Assembly: GCA_049334165.1 (NCBI GenBank)
Contig: JBEGHD010000011.1
Source of the DNA: JBEGHD01 sp049334165
GTDB lineage: Bacteria > Bacteroidota > Bacteroidia > Flavobacteriales_D > Sanyastnellaceae
DNA: 64,000 nucleotides
Direction: 5' to 3' (one strand)
In this document: piece after piece, positions 1 to 7,882 of the stretch
Layout of the letters: the number at the start of each line of letters is the position of its first letter
Numbering within the stretch: the stretch's first letter is position 1
The notes under the pieces: model-generated
Told to the model about the DNA's origin: nothing
Database searches by the model: none
Seen by the model: the letters and a program-made list of their open reading frames with translations, nothing else
Made by a program: the position numbers and the translations under genes

Positions 1-2075
1 AGCTCTCAGGTATGCGTGGTCTGATGGCCAAGCCGCAGAAATCTTCTGCTACCGGAGGTCAGGATATTATCGAGAACCCTATTCTTTCCAACTTCAAGGA
101 AGGACTTTCGATTCTCGAGTACTTTATCTCAACTCACGGTGCACGTAAAGGTCTTGCCGATACGGCCCTTAAAACTGCCGATGCCGGTTACCTTACTCGT
201 AGGCTTGTGGATGTTTCTCAGGATGTGATTATCACTGAAGAAGATTGTGGAACACTCCGCGGACTTGTTGCAACTCCACTTCGCAAGAGTGATGAGCTTG
301 TTGAGTCTCTTTACGACAGAATTCTCGGTCGCGTGAATGTTCACGATATCGTAGATCCTGAAACAGGTGAAGTGCTTCTCGAAGCTGGAAATGAAATCAG
401 CGAAGAAGTTGCCAAACGCGTTGAAGATCTCGGTATGGAAGAAGTTGAGATTCGCTCAGTACTTACGTGCGAGTCGAAGAGAGGGGTTTGCTCTAAGTGC
501 TATGGACGTTCACTTGCTACCAGCCGTTTGGCGCAGCGTGGTGAAGCCGTTGGTGTTATTGCTGCGCAGTCTATTGGTGAGCCAGGTACACAGCTGACAC
601 TTCGTACATTCCACGTTGGTGGTACTGCCGCAAACATTTCTGATGAATCGAACATTACGGCCAAATACTCTGGTAAACTCGAAATCGAAGAACTCAGAAC
701 CGTTGACAGAACAACTGCTGACGGTGAAGTAGAAACGATTGTAGTAAGTCGTTCTTCTGAGTTGAAAATTATCGATGAGGAAACCGGTGTTGCGCTCATG
801 ACCAACAACATTCCTTACGGTGCTATTCTTAAAGCTAAGAACAAGCGCAAGATTAAGAAGGGCGATGTCATTTGCTCTTGGGACCCTTACAACTCTGTGA
901 TCATCACCGAGGAGTCTGGTAAAGTTCAATTTGAGCACGTTGAGGCGGGAATCACTTTCCGTGAAGAGGTCGATGAGCAAACCGGGTTTACCGAAATGGT
1001 AATTACCGAGACAAAAGACAAGAAAAAGAACCCAGCCATTAACATCGTTCAGAAGGGTGAGGTTGTTAAAACATACTCTTTGCCTGTAGGCGCTCACATC
1101 TCTGTTCGCGAGGATAAAGAAGTGGGTACAGGAGCTATCCTGGCGAAGATCCCTCGTGTAGCCGGTAAATCTGGTGATATCACCGGTGGTCTTCCTAGAA
1201 TTACGGAGCTCTTCGAGGCTCGTAACCCATCGAACCCAGCAGTAGTTAGTGAAATTGACGGAATTGTTTCTTATGGAAAAATCAAGCGTGGTAACCGCGA
1301 GATCATCGTGGAGTCTAAGTTTGGAGATAAGAAAAAATATCTCGTTTCGCTTTCTAAACACATTCTCGTTCAGGAGAACGACTTTGTGAAAGCAGGTATG
1401 CCGCTTTCAGATGGTGCTGTTACTCCAGCGGATATTCTTGCAATTGAAGGTCCAACTTCGGTTCAGGAATACATTGTGAACGAAGTACAGGAAGTGTACC
1501 GACTGCAGGGTGTGAAGATCAACGATAAGCACTTCGAGGTGGTAGTTCGCCAGATGATGCGTAAAGTTGTGATTCAGGATGCAGGAGATACTCGCTTCCT
1601 CGAGAATCAGGCTGTCGAGAAGAATGACTTCATGGAAGAAAACGACCTGATCTACGGACAGCTCGTTGTAACCGATGCCGGAGACTCTACAGAGTTGAAG
1701 GAAGGTCAGATCATCACAGCTAGAAGATTGAGAGACGAAAATTCTCAGTTGAGAAGAAAAGATCTCAAACTTGTTGAAACTCGTGAGGTGATTGCCGCTA
1801 CTTCTCGTCCATTGTTGCAGGGGATTACTCGTGCATCGCTGCAGACCAAGTCGTTCATCTCTGCTGCTTCCTTCCAGGAAACAACAAAGGTGCTCAACGA
1901 AGCTGCCGTGAGTGGAAAAACCGACAACTTGCTCGGACTGAAGGAAAATGTGATCGTTGGTCACTTGATTCCTGCCGGTACGGGAGTGAGAAGATGGGAG
2001 AAACTCATTGTTGGAAACAAAGAAGAGTACGAAACACTAACTGCCAGAAAAGAAAAGGCAGAAGCAGAAGAATAA
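1..2075 (+). CDS. rpoC: DNA-directed RNA polymerase subunit beta' (C-terminal half, 5'-truncated)
   Basis: This is the catalytic beta' subunit of RNA polymerase. The frame is open from base 3 and reads LSG before the first Met (base 12), so that Met is internal and the gene starts before the window. About 690 of the usual ~1,400 residues remain. The MRGLMAKP segment is at the left edge. The second zinc-site cysteines follow as CESKRGVCSKC (codons around 465-500). Directly after comes AAQSIGEPGTQLTLRTFH, which opens the trigger loop. The rest is the C-terminal jaw and cleft region with ITGGLPRITELFEAR and, near the end, TSRPLLQGITRASLQTKSF, both characteristic of beta'. The C-terminus is charged (EKAEAEE). 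A strong hairpin terminator follows 25 bases after the stop, so this is probably the last gene of the rpoBC transcript. Identity is certain; only the N-terminal half is unseen. Confidence 0.98.
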   Translation, partial: LSGMRGLMAKPQKSSATGGQDIIENPILSNFKEGLSILEYFISTHGARKGLADTALKTADAGYLTRRLVDVSQDVIITEEDCGTLRGLVATPLRKSDELVESLYDRILGRVNVHDIVDPETGEVLLEAGNEISEEVAKRVEDLGMEEVEIRSVLTCESKRGVCSKCYGRSLATSRLAQRGEAVGVIAAQSIGEPGTQLTLRTFHVGGTAANISDESNITAKYSGKLEIEELRTVDRTTADGEVETIVVSRSSELKIIDEETGVALMTNNIPYGAILKAKNKRKIKKGDVICSWDPYNSVIITEESGKVQFEHVEAGITFREEVDEQTGFTEMVITETKDKKKNPAINIVQKGEVVKTYSLPVGAHISVREDKEVGTGAILAKIPRVAGKSGDITGGLPRITELFEARNPSNPAVVSEIDGIVSYGKIKRGNREIIVESKFGDKKKYLVSLSKHILVQENDFVKAGMPLSDGAVTPADILAIEGPTSVQEYIVNEVQEVYRLQGVKINDKHFEVVVRQMMRKVVIQDAGDTRFLENQAVEKNDFMEENDLIYGQLVVTDAGDSTELKEGQIITARRLRDENSQLRRKDLKLVETREVIAATSRPLLQGITRASLQTKSFISAASFQETTKVLNEAAVSGKTDNLLGLKENVIVGHLIPAGTGVRRWEKLIVGNKEEYETLTARKEKAEAEE

Positions 2076-2097
2076 TTAGAGTCTAAGCTCTAAGCAA

Positions 2098-2131
2098 GAA
2101 AGCCCGGACGAGATCGTTCGGGCTTTTTTTG
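2098..2131 (+). terminator. Rho-independent terminator of rpoC
   Basis: AGCCCGGACGA (2101-2111) pairs with TCGTTCGGGCT (2114-2124), with one G-T pair, and is followed by a run of T to 2130. It starts about 25 bases after the rpoC stop. Confidence 0.9.
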
Positions 2132-2146
2132 TGCCCTGGTTTTTAT

Positions 2147-2196
2147 CGGATTACAAATCCGAAAGTTTGAAAGCGCAGGATTGCAAATCCTGCGCA
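2147..2196 (+). repeat. REP-like double hairpin, left copy
   Basis: Two short hairpins in tandem: CGGATT-ACA-AATCCG, then GCAGGATT-GCA-AATCCTGC, joined by about 14 bases. The same two-hairpin unit recurs in the same orientation at 2951-3000, just after the transposase stop, so the pair brackets the transposase gene as BIME-type units do around RAYT genes. Confidence 0.8.
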
Positions 2197-2297
2197 GCCC
2201 TTCCCGAGCACGTTTCAGTTTGATTCACAAATCGTTTCTTGTGGTTTCTTGACAAGAAGGGTTTTGTAGGGAAAGATTTCACTTGAATGATAGTGTT

Positions 2298-2350
2298 CCG
2301 CAGGATTTGCAATCCTGCGGTGGGAAATACAGGGATTTGTAATCCCGACC
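2298..2350 (-). repeat. REP-like double hairpin, inverted copy
   Basis: CCGCAGGATT-TGC-AATCCTGCGG (2298-2320) is a 10-bp stem with a 3-base loop, followed by GGGATT-TGT-AATCCC (about 2331-2345). The loop sequences are the complements of those in the unit at 2147-2196, so this unit lies in inverted orientation. The rest of the gap between rpoC and the transposase (2197-2297) shows only a weak TTCTTGT/ACAAGAA inverted repeat and no gene. Confidence 0.7.
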
Positions 2351-2476
2351 TAGTTCAATTAATTTTATTAGATCAAGCCTGGAATCAAACATACTATAAA
2401 GCTGAACAGCTCTTACTATCTGACGCTGACTGTTGTCGGATGGGTTGATGTCTTCACACGACCTAACCTTAGAGAT

Positions 2477-2950
2477 GTGATCATCGATTCGCTCAGATAC
2501 TGCATCAAAGAAAAAGGCTTGAACTTATTCGCCTATTGCCTGATGACAAATCACCTTAATATGATTGTCAATGCTGATGAGCCTTTCCAGTTGAAAGATA
2601 CCATCAGAGATTTCAAAAAATTCACTTCAAAGAAAATCATCGAACAGATTAAGGAAGAACCAGAAAGCAGACGAGAATGGATGTTGAACTTGTTTTCTTT
2701 TGCTGCAAAAACAAGCTCTAAGCACAAAGAATATCGACTGTGGCAAGCTGGAAATCACGCTATAGGATTATACTCAGAGAAGTTTGTATGGGATAAAATC
2801 AATTACATACACAACAATCCTGTCAGAGCTGGATTTGTAAAGCGCATAGAAGATTGGAAATACTCGTCTGCTGCGAACTACATGGAATTAAATGACTTGG
2901 TTTTGGAAGAAGTTATACGTCTAAATCCGCGATTACAGACTTTTTCATGA
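2477..2950 (+). CDS. REP-associated Y1-type transposase (RAYT), probably degenerate
   Basis: Related to the REP-associated tyrosine transposases, single-strand HUH enzymes thought to mobilise REP palindromes. Visible family signatures are the LFAYCLMTNH stretch, the HKEYRLWQAGNHA segment and the C-terminal YIHNNPVRAGFV motif. Position 2477 (GTG) is the first conventional start. However, protein-like sequence of the family (YLTLTVVGWVDVFTRP) continues upstream in frame to an in-frame stop at 2369, with no ATG, GTG or TTG in between, so the native start codon seems to have been lost. The metal-binding HUH motif, normally HxH, reads HLN here (CAC CTT AAT, near residue 27), one base away from His. 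The gene is flanked by REP-like double hairpins on both sides. I infer a decayed or repurposed RAYT: family membership is secure, activity is doubtful. Confidence 0.8.
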   Translation: MIIDSLRYCIKEKGLNLFAYCLMTNHLNMIVNADEPFQLKDTIRDFKKFTSKKIIEQIKEEPESRREWMLNLFSFAAKTSSKHKEYRLWQAGNHAIGLYSEKFVWDKINYIHNNPVRAGFVKRIEDWKYSSAANYMELNDLVLEEVIRLNPRLQTFS

Positions 2951-3000
2951 CGGATTACAAATCCGAATATTTTAATGCGCAGGATTGCAAATCCTGTGCA
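2951..3000 (+). repeat. REP-like double hairpin, right copy
   Basis: CGGATT-ACA-AATCCG followed by GCAGGATT-GCA-AATCCTGTGC. It begins on the base after the transposase stop codon and matches the unit at 2147-2196 almost exactly in the hairpin arms, differing mainly in the linker. Confidence 0.8.
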
Positions 3001-3032
3001 TCTAGTTTGCAAGCTCGCAAGGTCAGATCTAA

Positions 3033-3230
3033 TCAATTGTCCTGTTTCTGCAATTTTTTGAAAAAATGCCTGAAGAAAACGACCGCTGTGCAAATTGTTA
3101 GTACCACGATGGTAAACCTCCATGAAAATAGGGATGAGAGATTTCCCTCCATTAGAAGTTCAACTCCCACATTTGCTGCTACTGCTGTAGCAATCAGTTT
3201 CAGCCCGAAATAAAAATCTTTTCTGTTCAT
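3033..3230 (-). CDS. Small two-segment membrane protein
   Basis: A 65-residue protein starting MNRKDFYFGLKLI with two hydrophobic stretches (residues ~8-27 and ~35-52) and a basic tail (RHFFKKLQKQDN), so probably a two-helix inner-membrane protein. The open frame extends further upstream, but the Met at 3230 lies 4 bases after the stop of the preceding small gene and gives an N-terminus that aligns with that gene's protein (MIKKDLLFSLKLL versus MNRKDFYFGLKLI). The two genes look like an old tandem duplication transcribed together. No function is recognised. Confidence 0.6.
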   Translation of the reverse strand: MNRKDFYFGLKLIATAVAANVGVELLMEGNLSSLFSWRFTIVVLTICTAVVFFRHFFKKLQKQDN

Positions 3231-3234
3231 ACTC

Positions 3235-3453
3235 TTAAGATTCAGAAGTAAGGCTCTCTTTTTTCTTCTTGTTTTTATAAAGCTCAAAGTAGTGATGAGC
3301 CGCTCCTCCACCAACCATCAAAAGGACAAGAAAGGCGTAATATTTCCAATCGGTGTAGTAGGAAAAGTCTTGCTGGGCAACGGATGTAAAAAGGTGAGCT
3401 CCACCTACGATGAGCAAAAGCTTAAGGCTAAAAAGAAGGTCTTTTTTAATCAT
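3235..3453 (-). CDS. Small two-segment membrane protein, paralogue of the next gene
   Basis: A 72-residue protein with a hydrophobic N-terminal segment (residues ~8-24), a short polar middle (QQDFSYYTDWKYY), a second hydrophobic segment rich in Gly and Ala (FLVLLMVGGGAAHHYF) and a highly basic tail (YKNKKKKESL). This fits a two-pass membrane protein with the tail in the cytoplasm. It is followed after 4 bases by a smaller relative with a similar N-terminus and layout. It lies 28 bases downstream of the 483-aa gene on the same strand, so all three may share a transcript. No family is recognised. Confidence 0.6.
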   Translation of the reverse strand: MIKKDLLFSLKLLLIVGGAHLFTSVAQQDFSYYTDWKYYAFLVLLMVGGGAAHHYFELYKNKKKKESLTSES

Positions 3454-3481
3454 GAAAGAAATATAGCTACTTTTTTAAAAT

Positions 3482-4933
3482 CTATTCAGCTACTTTTTCT
3501 TTTTCCTCATCACTGTCTTCCGATTCTTTTGAAGAACCGAATAGTTCGTTGTCCTTGATAATTGTATCTACATAAGACGGAACCATTTCTTCCCAGCCGG
3601 TTTCATTGTTCTTCACCATCTTCAATACATCGCGCGAGTGAATGTCGAGCACTTCCGGGTTGTAGTCTTTGATGTCAACAATGCGCTTGTTGTTGAGCAG
3701 GTAATCGTAAAGCGGTCGCAGTCGAGGGTGGATGGGCATGTTTTCGCTGTCGAGCAGTTTGCCGTCTTCCGTTTTCCATGGATAAAGATACATCTTGAGA
3801 TCTCGAGAAAAGAGAATTCCAAAGGCTTCGAGAATTCCACCATTGAGGTTGCGGTAATACTTTTCATTGAAGACATCAATCAGGTTGTTGACACCCATGA
3901 TTAAGCCCATTCGCTTCTTGGTGTACCTTGAGAAATACTCAACGAGCTTGAAGTATTTCATGTAGTTCGAGATCAAAACCGTTTGACCTAGTGAACAGAG
4001 AATATCGGCTCGATCGAGGAAGTCTTTCTCATCGATGTCTCCCTCGGCTTTTAGGTTGTTTAGTGTGATTTCAAACAAGACCTGAATGTTGTCGGGGTCC
4101 ACTTTGTGTTCTTTCTCGAACATGTTGTAGCCCTTCATAATCATGTCGATGTTCACTTTCGTCACTGGACGAAAGCTACCGCGAATAGCAAGAATATTTT
4201 TCTTGTAGAGCACATCTGCTGCCTGGAGGTTTCTGCCGTCAGGACTGAAAATCACCGCATCGGTCATGCCGTTTTTTACCAGTTGGAGACTGAGCAATCG
4301 GTTGTCAACATCATCAAAATCAGGTCCGCTCATCTGCACCATATCGATTTCTACCTGGTCGCGACTGAGGTTGTCGTAGAGCGACTGGAGCAGTTCTTTT
4401 GGCTTTTTGTAAAAGAAGAAGCTACCGTAAATCAGGTTTACGCCAAGGACTCCGGCCGTGAGCTGTTGCAGAATCGCTTCATTTTCGTGAAAGCGAACGT
4501 GGATGATGACAGTGTTGGGTTCTTTCTCTGGTTTGGTTTGGAATTTAATCCCCAGCCAGCCATGGCCCTGAATGGTCTTTTGGAAATTGATTGTGGCGAC
4601 AGTGTTGGCAAAAGAAAAGAATAGTTTGTTGGGGTGGTCTTTGCGGTCGAGGCGGTCTTCGATAAGGTGGAACTCATGGCCCAGCATTTTGAGAAGTCGC
4701 GACTTGCAAACGTAGCGACCTTTCTCTTCCTTGCCATAGATAGCATCGCTAAAATCTTTGTCGTAAGCCGACATGGTTTTGGCGATTGTTCCGGAAGCGC
4801 CACCAGCTCTAAAAAAGTGACGGACAACTTCCTGGCCCGCTCCGATCTCTGCGAAGGTTCCGTAAATGTCCTGGTTTAAATTGACGCGAAGTGCTTTTTG
4901 CTTCGCTGATAACACAACCCTGTCTAATTCCAA
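3482..4933 (-). CDS. Conserved protein of unknown function (483 aa)
   Basis: A soluble 483-residue protein without signal peptide or membrane segments. Its N-terminal third is strikingly conserved-looking: NLNQDIYGTFAEIGAGQEVV, then HFFRAGGASGTIAKTMSAYD, then HPNKLFFSFANTVATI. I recall proteins with this start as widespread in Flavobacteria, often under contradictory names, and I know no experimental function, so no role is claimed. The C-terminus is acidic (SKESEDSDEEKEKVAE). The start is a TTG at 4933 (LDRVVLSAKQKALRVNL follows); no ATG is available nearby. The gene is divergent from the metallo-hydrolase at 5040, sharing a ~100-bp intergenic region. Reality of the gene is near certain, its function open. 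Confidence 0.85.
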   Translation of the reverse strand: MELDRVVLSAKQKALRVNLNQDIYGTFAEIGAGQEVVRHFFRAGGASGTIAKTMSAYDKDFSDAIYGKEEKGRYVCKSRLLKMLGHEFHLIEDRLDRKDHPNKLFFSFANTVATINFQKTIQGHGWLGIKFQTKPEKEPNTVIIHVRFHENEAILQQLTAGVLGVNLIYGSFFFYKKPKELLQSLYDNLSRDQVEIDMVQMSGPDFDDVDNRLLSLQLVKNGMTDAVIFSPDGRNLQAADVLYKKNILAIRGSFRPVTKVNIDMIMKGYNMFEKEHKVDPDNIQVLFEITLNNLKAEGDIDEKDFLDRADILCSLGQTVLISNYMKYFKLVEYFSRYTKKRMGLIMGVNNLIDVFNEKYYRNLNGGILEAFGILFSRDLKMYLYPWKTEDGKLLDSENMPIHPRLRPLYDYLLNNKRIVDIKDYNPEVLDIHSRDVLKMVKNNETGWEEMVPSYVDTIIKDNELFGSSKESEDSDEEKEKVAE

Positions 4934-5039
4934 TGTCCTTGATGTTTTTTTACAAAGTTAAACGCTTTGCGAGTTTAGTACAAAATTAGGCTTATTTTCA
5001 CCCCTGAAGTCGAATCCTGTAAATAGATGAACGTCTTTT

Positions 5040-5804
5040 ATGGAAGTTACTTTTTTGGGAACGGGCACTTCGCAAGGTGTACCGGTTATTGCTTGTAATT
5101 GTGAAGTGTGTCAGTCTAATGACTTTAAGGATAGTAGGTTGCGCACCTCAATCATGGTCTCTAATGGTGGCAAAAATGTGGTGATTGACAGCGGCCCGGA
5201 TTTTCGAGCGCAAATGCTTCGCGAAAAAGTACAGTCGCTCGAAGCCATTGTTTTTACACACGAACACAAGGATCACATTGCCGGAACAGATGACGTAAGG
5301 GCTTTTAACTTTAAGCAAAAAAAGGACATGGATCTCTACGCCACACCGGCTGTCGAGAAAGCTCTGAAGCGTGAGTTTTACTATGCTTTTGGCGAAAAAA
5401 AATATCCCGGTGTTCCGTTGCTCAACATCGTAAACATAGATAAAGAAACCAGTTTTGAAGTTGCTGACTTAACCTTTAAGCCTCTGGAAGTAATGCATTA
5501 CAAAATGCCTGTTTTGGGGTTTCGGATTGGAGATTTTGCGTACATCACAGATGCGAAAACCATAGCTCCCGAGGAATACGAGAAGCTTCGCGGAGTGAAA
5601 GTTTTGGTTTTGAATGCGCTCAGAAAGGAAGAGCACTTGTCGCATTTAAACCTTGAGGAGGCTATTGAAATTGTTAAAGACCTAAAACCAGAAAAGGCTT
5701 ATTTCACGCACATAAGTCACCTGATGGGCACTCATGAAGAGGTATCCCAAGAGCTTCCAGAAAATATTTCTATTGCTCACGATGGATTGAAGATTTCCGT
5801 TTGA
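5040..5804 (+). CDS. MBL-fold metallo-hydrolase, PhnP-like
   Basis: A 254-residue metallo-beta-lactamase-fold hydrolase. The dinuclear metal site is visible as HEHKDH (residues 74-79), with later ligands DAK around 172 and the His in FTHISHLMG near the C-terminus. An extra cysteine cluster close to the N-terminus, CNCEVC (residues 19-24), follows TFLGTGTSQGVP; this matches the structural zinc site of PhnP-type phosphodiesterases, which open phosphoribosyl cyclic phosphate. There is no phosphonate-lyase locus here, so the physiological substrate could be another cyclic phosphodiester. It is followed after 21 bases by an LpxL-type acyltransferase, so the two may be cotranscribed. The fold is secure, the substrate is inferred. 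Confidence 0.9.
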   Translation: MEVTFLGTGTSQGVPVIACNCEVCQSNDFKDSRLRTSIMVSNGGKNVVIDSGPDFRAQMLREKVQSLEAIVFTHEHKDHIAGTDDVRAFNFKQKKDMDLYATPAVEKALKREFYYAFGEKKYPGVPLLNIVNIDKETSFEVADLTFKPLEVMHYKMPVLGFRIGDFAYITDAKTIAPEEYEKLRGVKVLVLNALRKEEHLSHLNLEEAIEIVKDLKPEKAYFTHISHLMGTHEEVSQELPENISIAHDGLKISV

Positions 5805-5825
5805 CTGAAATCTTAATTTTGCCAC

Positions 5826-6734
5826 ATGTTGAGTCGCGTGCTTTATTACTGCATTTTACTTCCCGTCAGCTGGTTGCCGATGTGGATTCTTCTGAGAGTT
5901 TCGGACGTGTTCTCAGCATTTCTATTTTACATTTTCCCGTATCGGAAAAAGGTTATCGTGACAAATCTGAGAAATTCATTTCCAGAAAAGTCAGACGGAG
6001 AAATCCGAAAAATAATGAGGAAGTTCTACACCCATTTTTGCGACCTGCTACTCGAAACAGTAAAGGGTTTTTCGATGTCTTATTCCGAAGCTTCAAAAAG
6101 AATGGTTTCCAAAGATCGACAGGTGGTCGACAAATATGCGGAAGCTGGTCGCCATTGTTTGGTTGTCTGTGGGCATTTTGGAAATTGGGAGCTGTTGGTG
6201 CTTGCCTCGAAATCGGTAATGAAGGGAACATTACTCGGTATTTACAAAAAGCTCAACGATCCTTTTTTCGAGAGAAAAATGAAGCACATAAGGGGTAGAT
6301 ACGGCACAGCACTGCTCAACACAGAAGAGTTTAAGAATAAGTTCAGAGAGTACTTGAATCACGATGAGCGTTATGTTCTCGCCCTGATAATGGATCAGGC
6401 ACCGTTCAAAAAGAGGCGTGCGTACTGGACTACTTTTTTAAATCAGGATACGCCTGTGCTTTTCGGACCTGAGCGTTACGCAAAAGAATACGACCTGCCC
6501 GTGGTTTATGGCAAGATTGCAAAAGTGAAACGTGGATATTACGAAGTGAGCTTTGAAGATTTAGTTCCAGAACCGCGAGAAACGGAGTATGGTGAAATCA
6601 CCGAGAAGATGACGCGTAGATTAGAGAAAGATATCATCGATCAGCCAGAACACTGGCTTTGGAGCCACAAGCGCTGGAAGCACACCCGACCTCCGGAGCA
6701 CGAGCTTAAGCAGTTTACGAGATCGCAAGAGTGA
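5826..6734 (+). CDS. Lysophospholipid/lipid A acyltransferase family protein (LpxL/HtrB-like)
   Basis: A 302-residue member of the LpxL/HtrB family, which transfers an acyl chain to lipid A precursors or related lipids at the inner face of the cytoplasmic membrane. The N-terminus has one hydrophobic anchor (YYCILLPVSWLPMWILL, residues 8-23). The catalytic HX4E motif is HFGNWE (residues 117-122). Further family signatures are LALIMDQAP and the C-terminal HWLWSHKRWKHTRP. Length is typical. It starts 21 bases after the PhnP-like hydrolase. Bacteroidota usually carry one or two such paralogues, so the exact acceptor cannot be read from sequence. Confidence 0.9.
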   Translation: MLSRVLYYCILLPVSWLPMWILLRVSDVFSAFLFYIFPYRKKVIVTNLRNSFPEKSDGEIRKIMRKFYTHFCDLLLETVKGFSMSYSEASKRMVSKDRQVVDKYAEAGRHCLVVCGHFGNWELLVLASKSVMKGTLLGIYKKLNDPFFERKMKHIRGRYGTALLNTEEFKNKFREYLNHDERYVLALIMDQAPFKKRRAYWTTFLNQDTPVLFGPERYAKEYDLPVVYGKIAKVKRGYYEVSFEDLVPEPRETEYGEITEKMTRRLEKDIIDQPEHWLWSHKRWKHTRPPEHELKQFTRSQE

Positions 6735-6872
6735 TTTTATTAGTGGGTTGGAGTCCCAGAGGGACGACATTCTAATAGCCCATGATTTAAACCCTAGGTT
6801 TCGGATGAGTAGTTGTAAGCCAGGTGTCGCAGGTATGGCCGACATCAACGAAAAGACATCAATTTATTTTTT
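6735..6872 (+). repeat. Dispersed palindromic repeats downstream of the acyltransferase
   Basis: Starts with a GTCCC-AGA-GGGAC hairpin (about 6763-6775), then ...GTGTCGCAGGTATGGCCGACAT. A variant of the second part recurs at about 7069 (AGTGCCGTAGGTACGACCGACAT). No gene is visible from the acyltransferase stop to the IS200-like transposase at 7168; the whole stretch is repeat material. Confidence 0.6.
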
Positions 6873-6964
6873 TCGGCCATGTCTACGACATTTTCTTTCA
6901 TTGGGTGTCCCTAAACCCGAAGGTTGAAACCATCGGCTACGATGTGAATCGTGCCGATGGCACT
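6873..6964 (+). repeat. 92-bp repeat, left copy flanking the IS200-like transposase
   Basis: It starts TCGGCCATGTCTACGAC and ends GTGCCGATGGCACT. A copy of the same length with about four substitutions lies at 7677-7768 in direct orientation, on the other side of the transposase gene. Confidence 0.85.
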
Positions 6965-7029
6965 TTGTTGCTATTTAATTTTGAATTGATGAATGCCATT
7001 AGTGGCAGTCGCCACGGACGACTGTGTAG

Positions 7030-7049
7030 CCGCGGGTTTTAACCCGCGG
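7030..7049. repeat. Hairpin CCGCGGGTT-TT-AACCCGCGG
   Basis: A perfect 9-bp stem with a two-base centre, lying between the left 92-bp repeat and the transposase start. It resembles the structured REP ends that single-strand transposases recognise. Confidence 0.7.
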
Positions 7050-7167
7050 TTCAATCCAGGTTGTAAGCAAAGTGCCGTAGGTACGACCGACATTTTTGTT
7101 ACTTCTTCATTTGATTTTCAGTGGTTAAAACCCGAAATTGAAGGGATTAATCTAAGATGTTTGAACT

Positions 7168-7629
7168 ATGGCAAATACCTACCACCAAATCTATGTGCAT
7201 TCAATTTATGGAGTAAAATACCGTAGTGCATGTATTGGAGAAGACTGGCAAGATCAATTGTTTCACGTAATCGGAAATCTGATCAATGAAACTGGCTGTC
7301 AGTCTGTAATAACTAATGGAGTTTCGGACCATGTTCATTCATTATTCGCTCTATCCTCTAAAGTTTCGGTGGCTGAGGTGATGAAGTCAGTCAAAGCAAA
7401 ATCATCCAAATGGATCAATGAAAATGGATTTCTAGGGTCAAAGTTTGAATGGCAAAAAGGATACGGAGTTTTTTCGCACAGTAAAAATCAATTAAAGGAT
7501 GTTTACAGTTACATCCAGAATCAGGATGAGCATCATAAGAAGACGAACTTTAGAGACGAATACTTGAGTTTTCTCAAAAGGTATGATGTGGATTTTGACG
7601 AGAAATATATTTTTCAGGAACTACAATGA
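7168..7629 (+). CDS. IS200/IS605-type TnpA transposase (Y1 family, no TnpB)
   Basis: A 153-residue single-strand transposase. The HUH metal motif is intact as HVH in SDHVHSLF (residues ~52-59), and the catalytic-tyrosine helix is recognisable in VYSYIQNQDEHH (residues ~112-123), the usual YIxxQxxHH pattern. Length is typical for TnpA. No TnpB or RNA-guided nuclease gene is adjacent. The gene is flanked by two direct 92-bp repeats (6873-6964 and 7677-7768) plus smaller hairpins. Both key motifs are present, so the enzyme may be functional, unlike the transposase at 2477. The start is the ATG after CTAAGATGTTTGAACT. Confidence 0.9.
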   Translation: MANTYHQIYVHSIYGVKYRSACIGEDWQDQLFHVIGNLINETGCQSVITNGVSDHVHSLFALSSKVSVAEVMKSVKAKSSKWINENGFLGSKFEWQKGYGVFSHSKNQLKDVYSYIQNQDEHHKKTNFRDEYLSFLKRYDVDFDEKYIFQELQ

Positions 7630-7676
7630 GTTACACAGGCAAATCCATTTTTGACCAATCAGCTCAATGGTTATTG

Positions 7677-7768
7677 TCGGCCATGTCTACGACATTTTCT
7701 TTCATTGGGTGGCCCTAAACCCGATGGTTAAAACCATCGGCTACAATGTGAATCGTGCCGATGGCACT
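7677..7768 (+). repeat. 92-bp repeat, right copy flanking the IS200-like transposase
   Basis: Direct repeat of 6873-6964, the same length, differing at about four positions (for example GGGTGTCC versus GGGTGGCC). Together the copies bracket 7168-7629. Confidence 0.85.
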
Positions 7769-7882
7769 CTCCTTTCATAGGCCAGGACACATTAAAAATG
7801 TCACTACGACTCTTCAAAATTGAATCGTTTCCTGTTGGTTAAAAACCATTGACCTCTTCTTTTTTCTTCGGACATTTGCCAG

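Noticed and set aside
510..1361. Long minus-strand ORF (283 codons) opposite rpoC
   Set aside because: It lies wholly antisense to a certain gene and has Cys/Asn/Phe-rich composition and no family signature; a frame shadow.
5801..6298. 165-codon ORF overlapping the acyltransferase in another frame
   Set aside because: The 302-aa acyltransferase with its HX4E motif clearly owns this DNA; the overlapping ORF shows no family signature.
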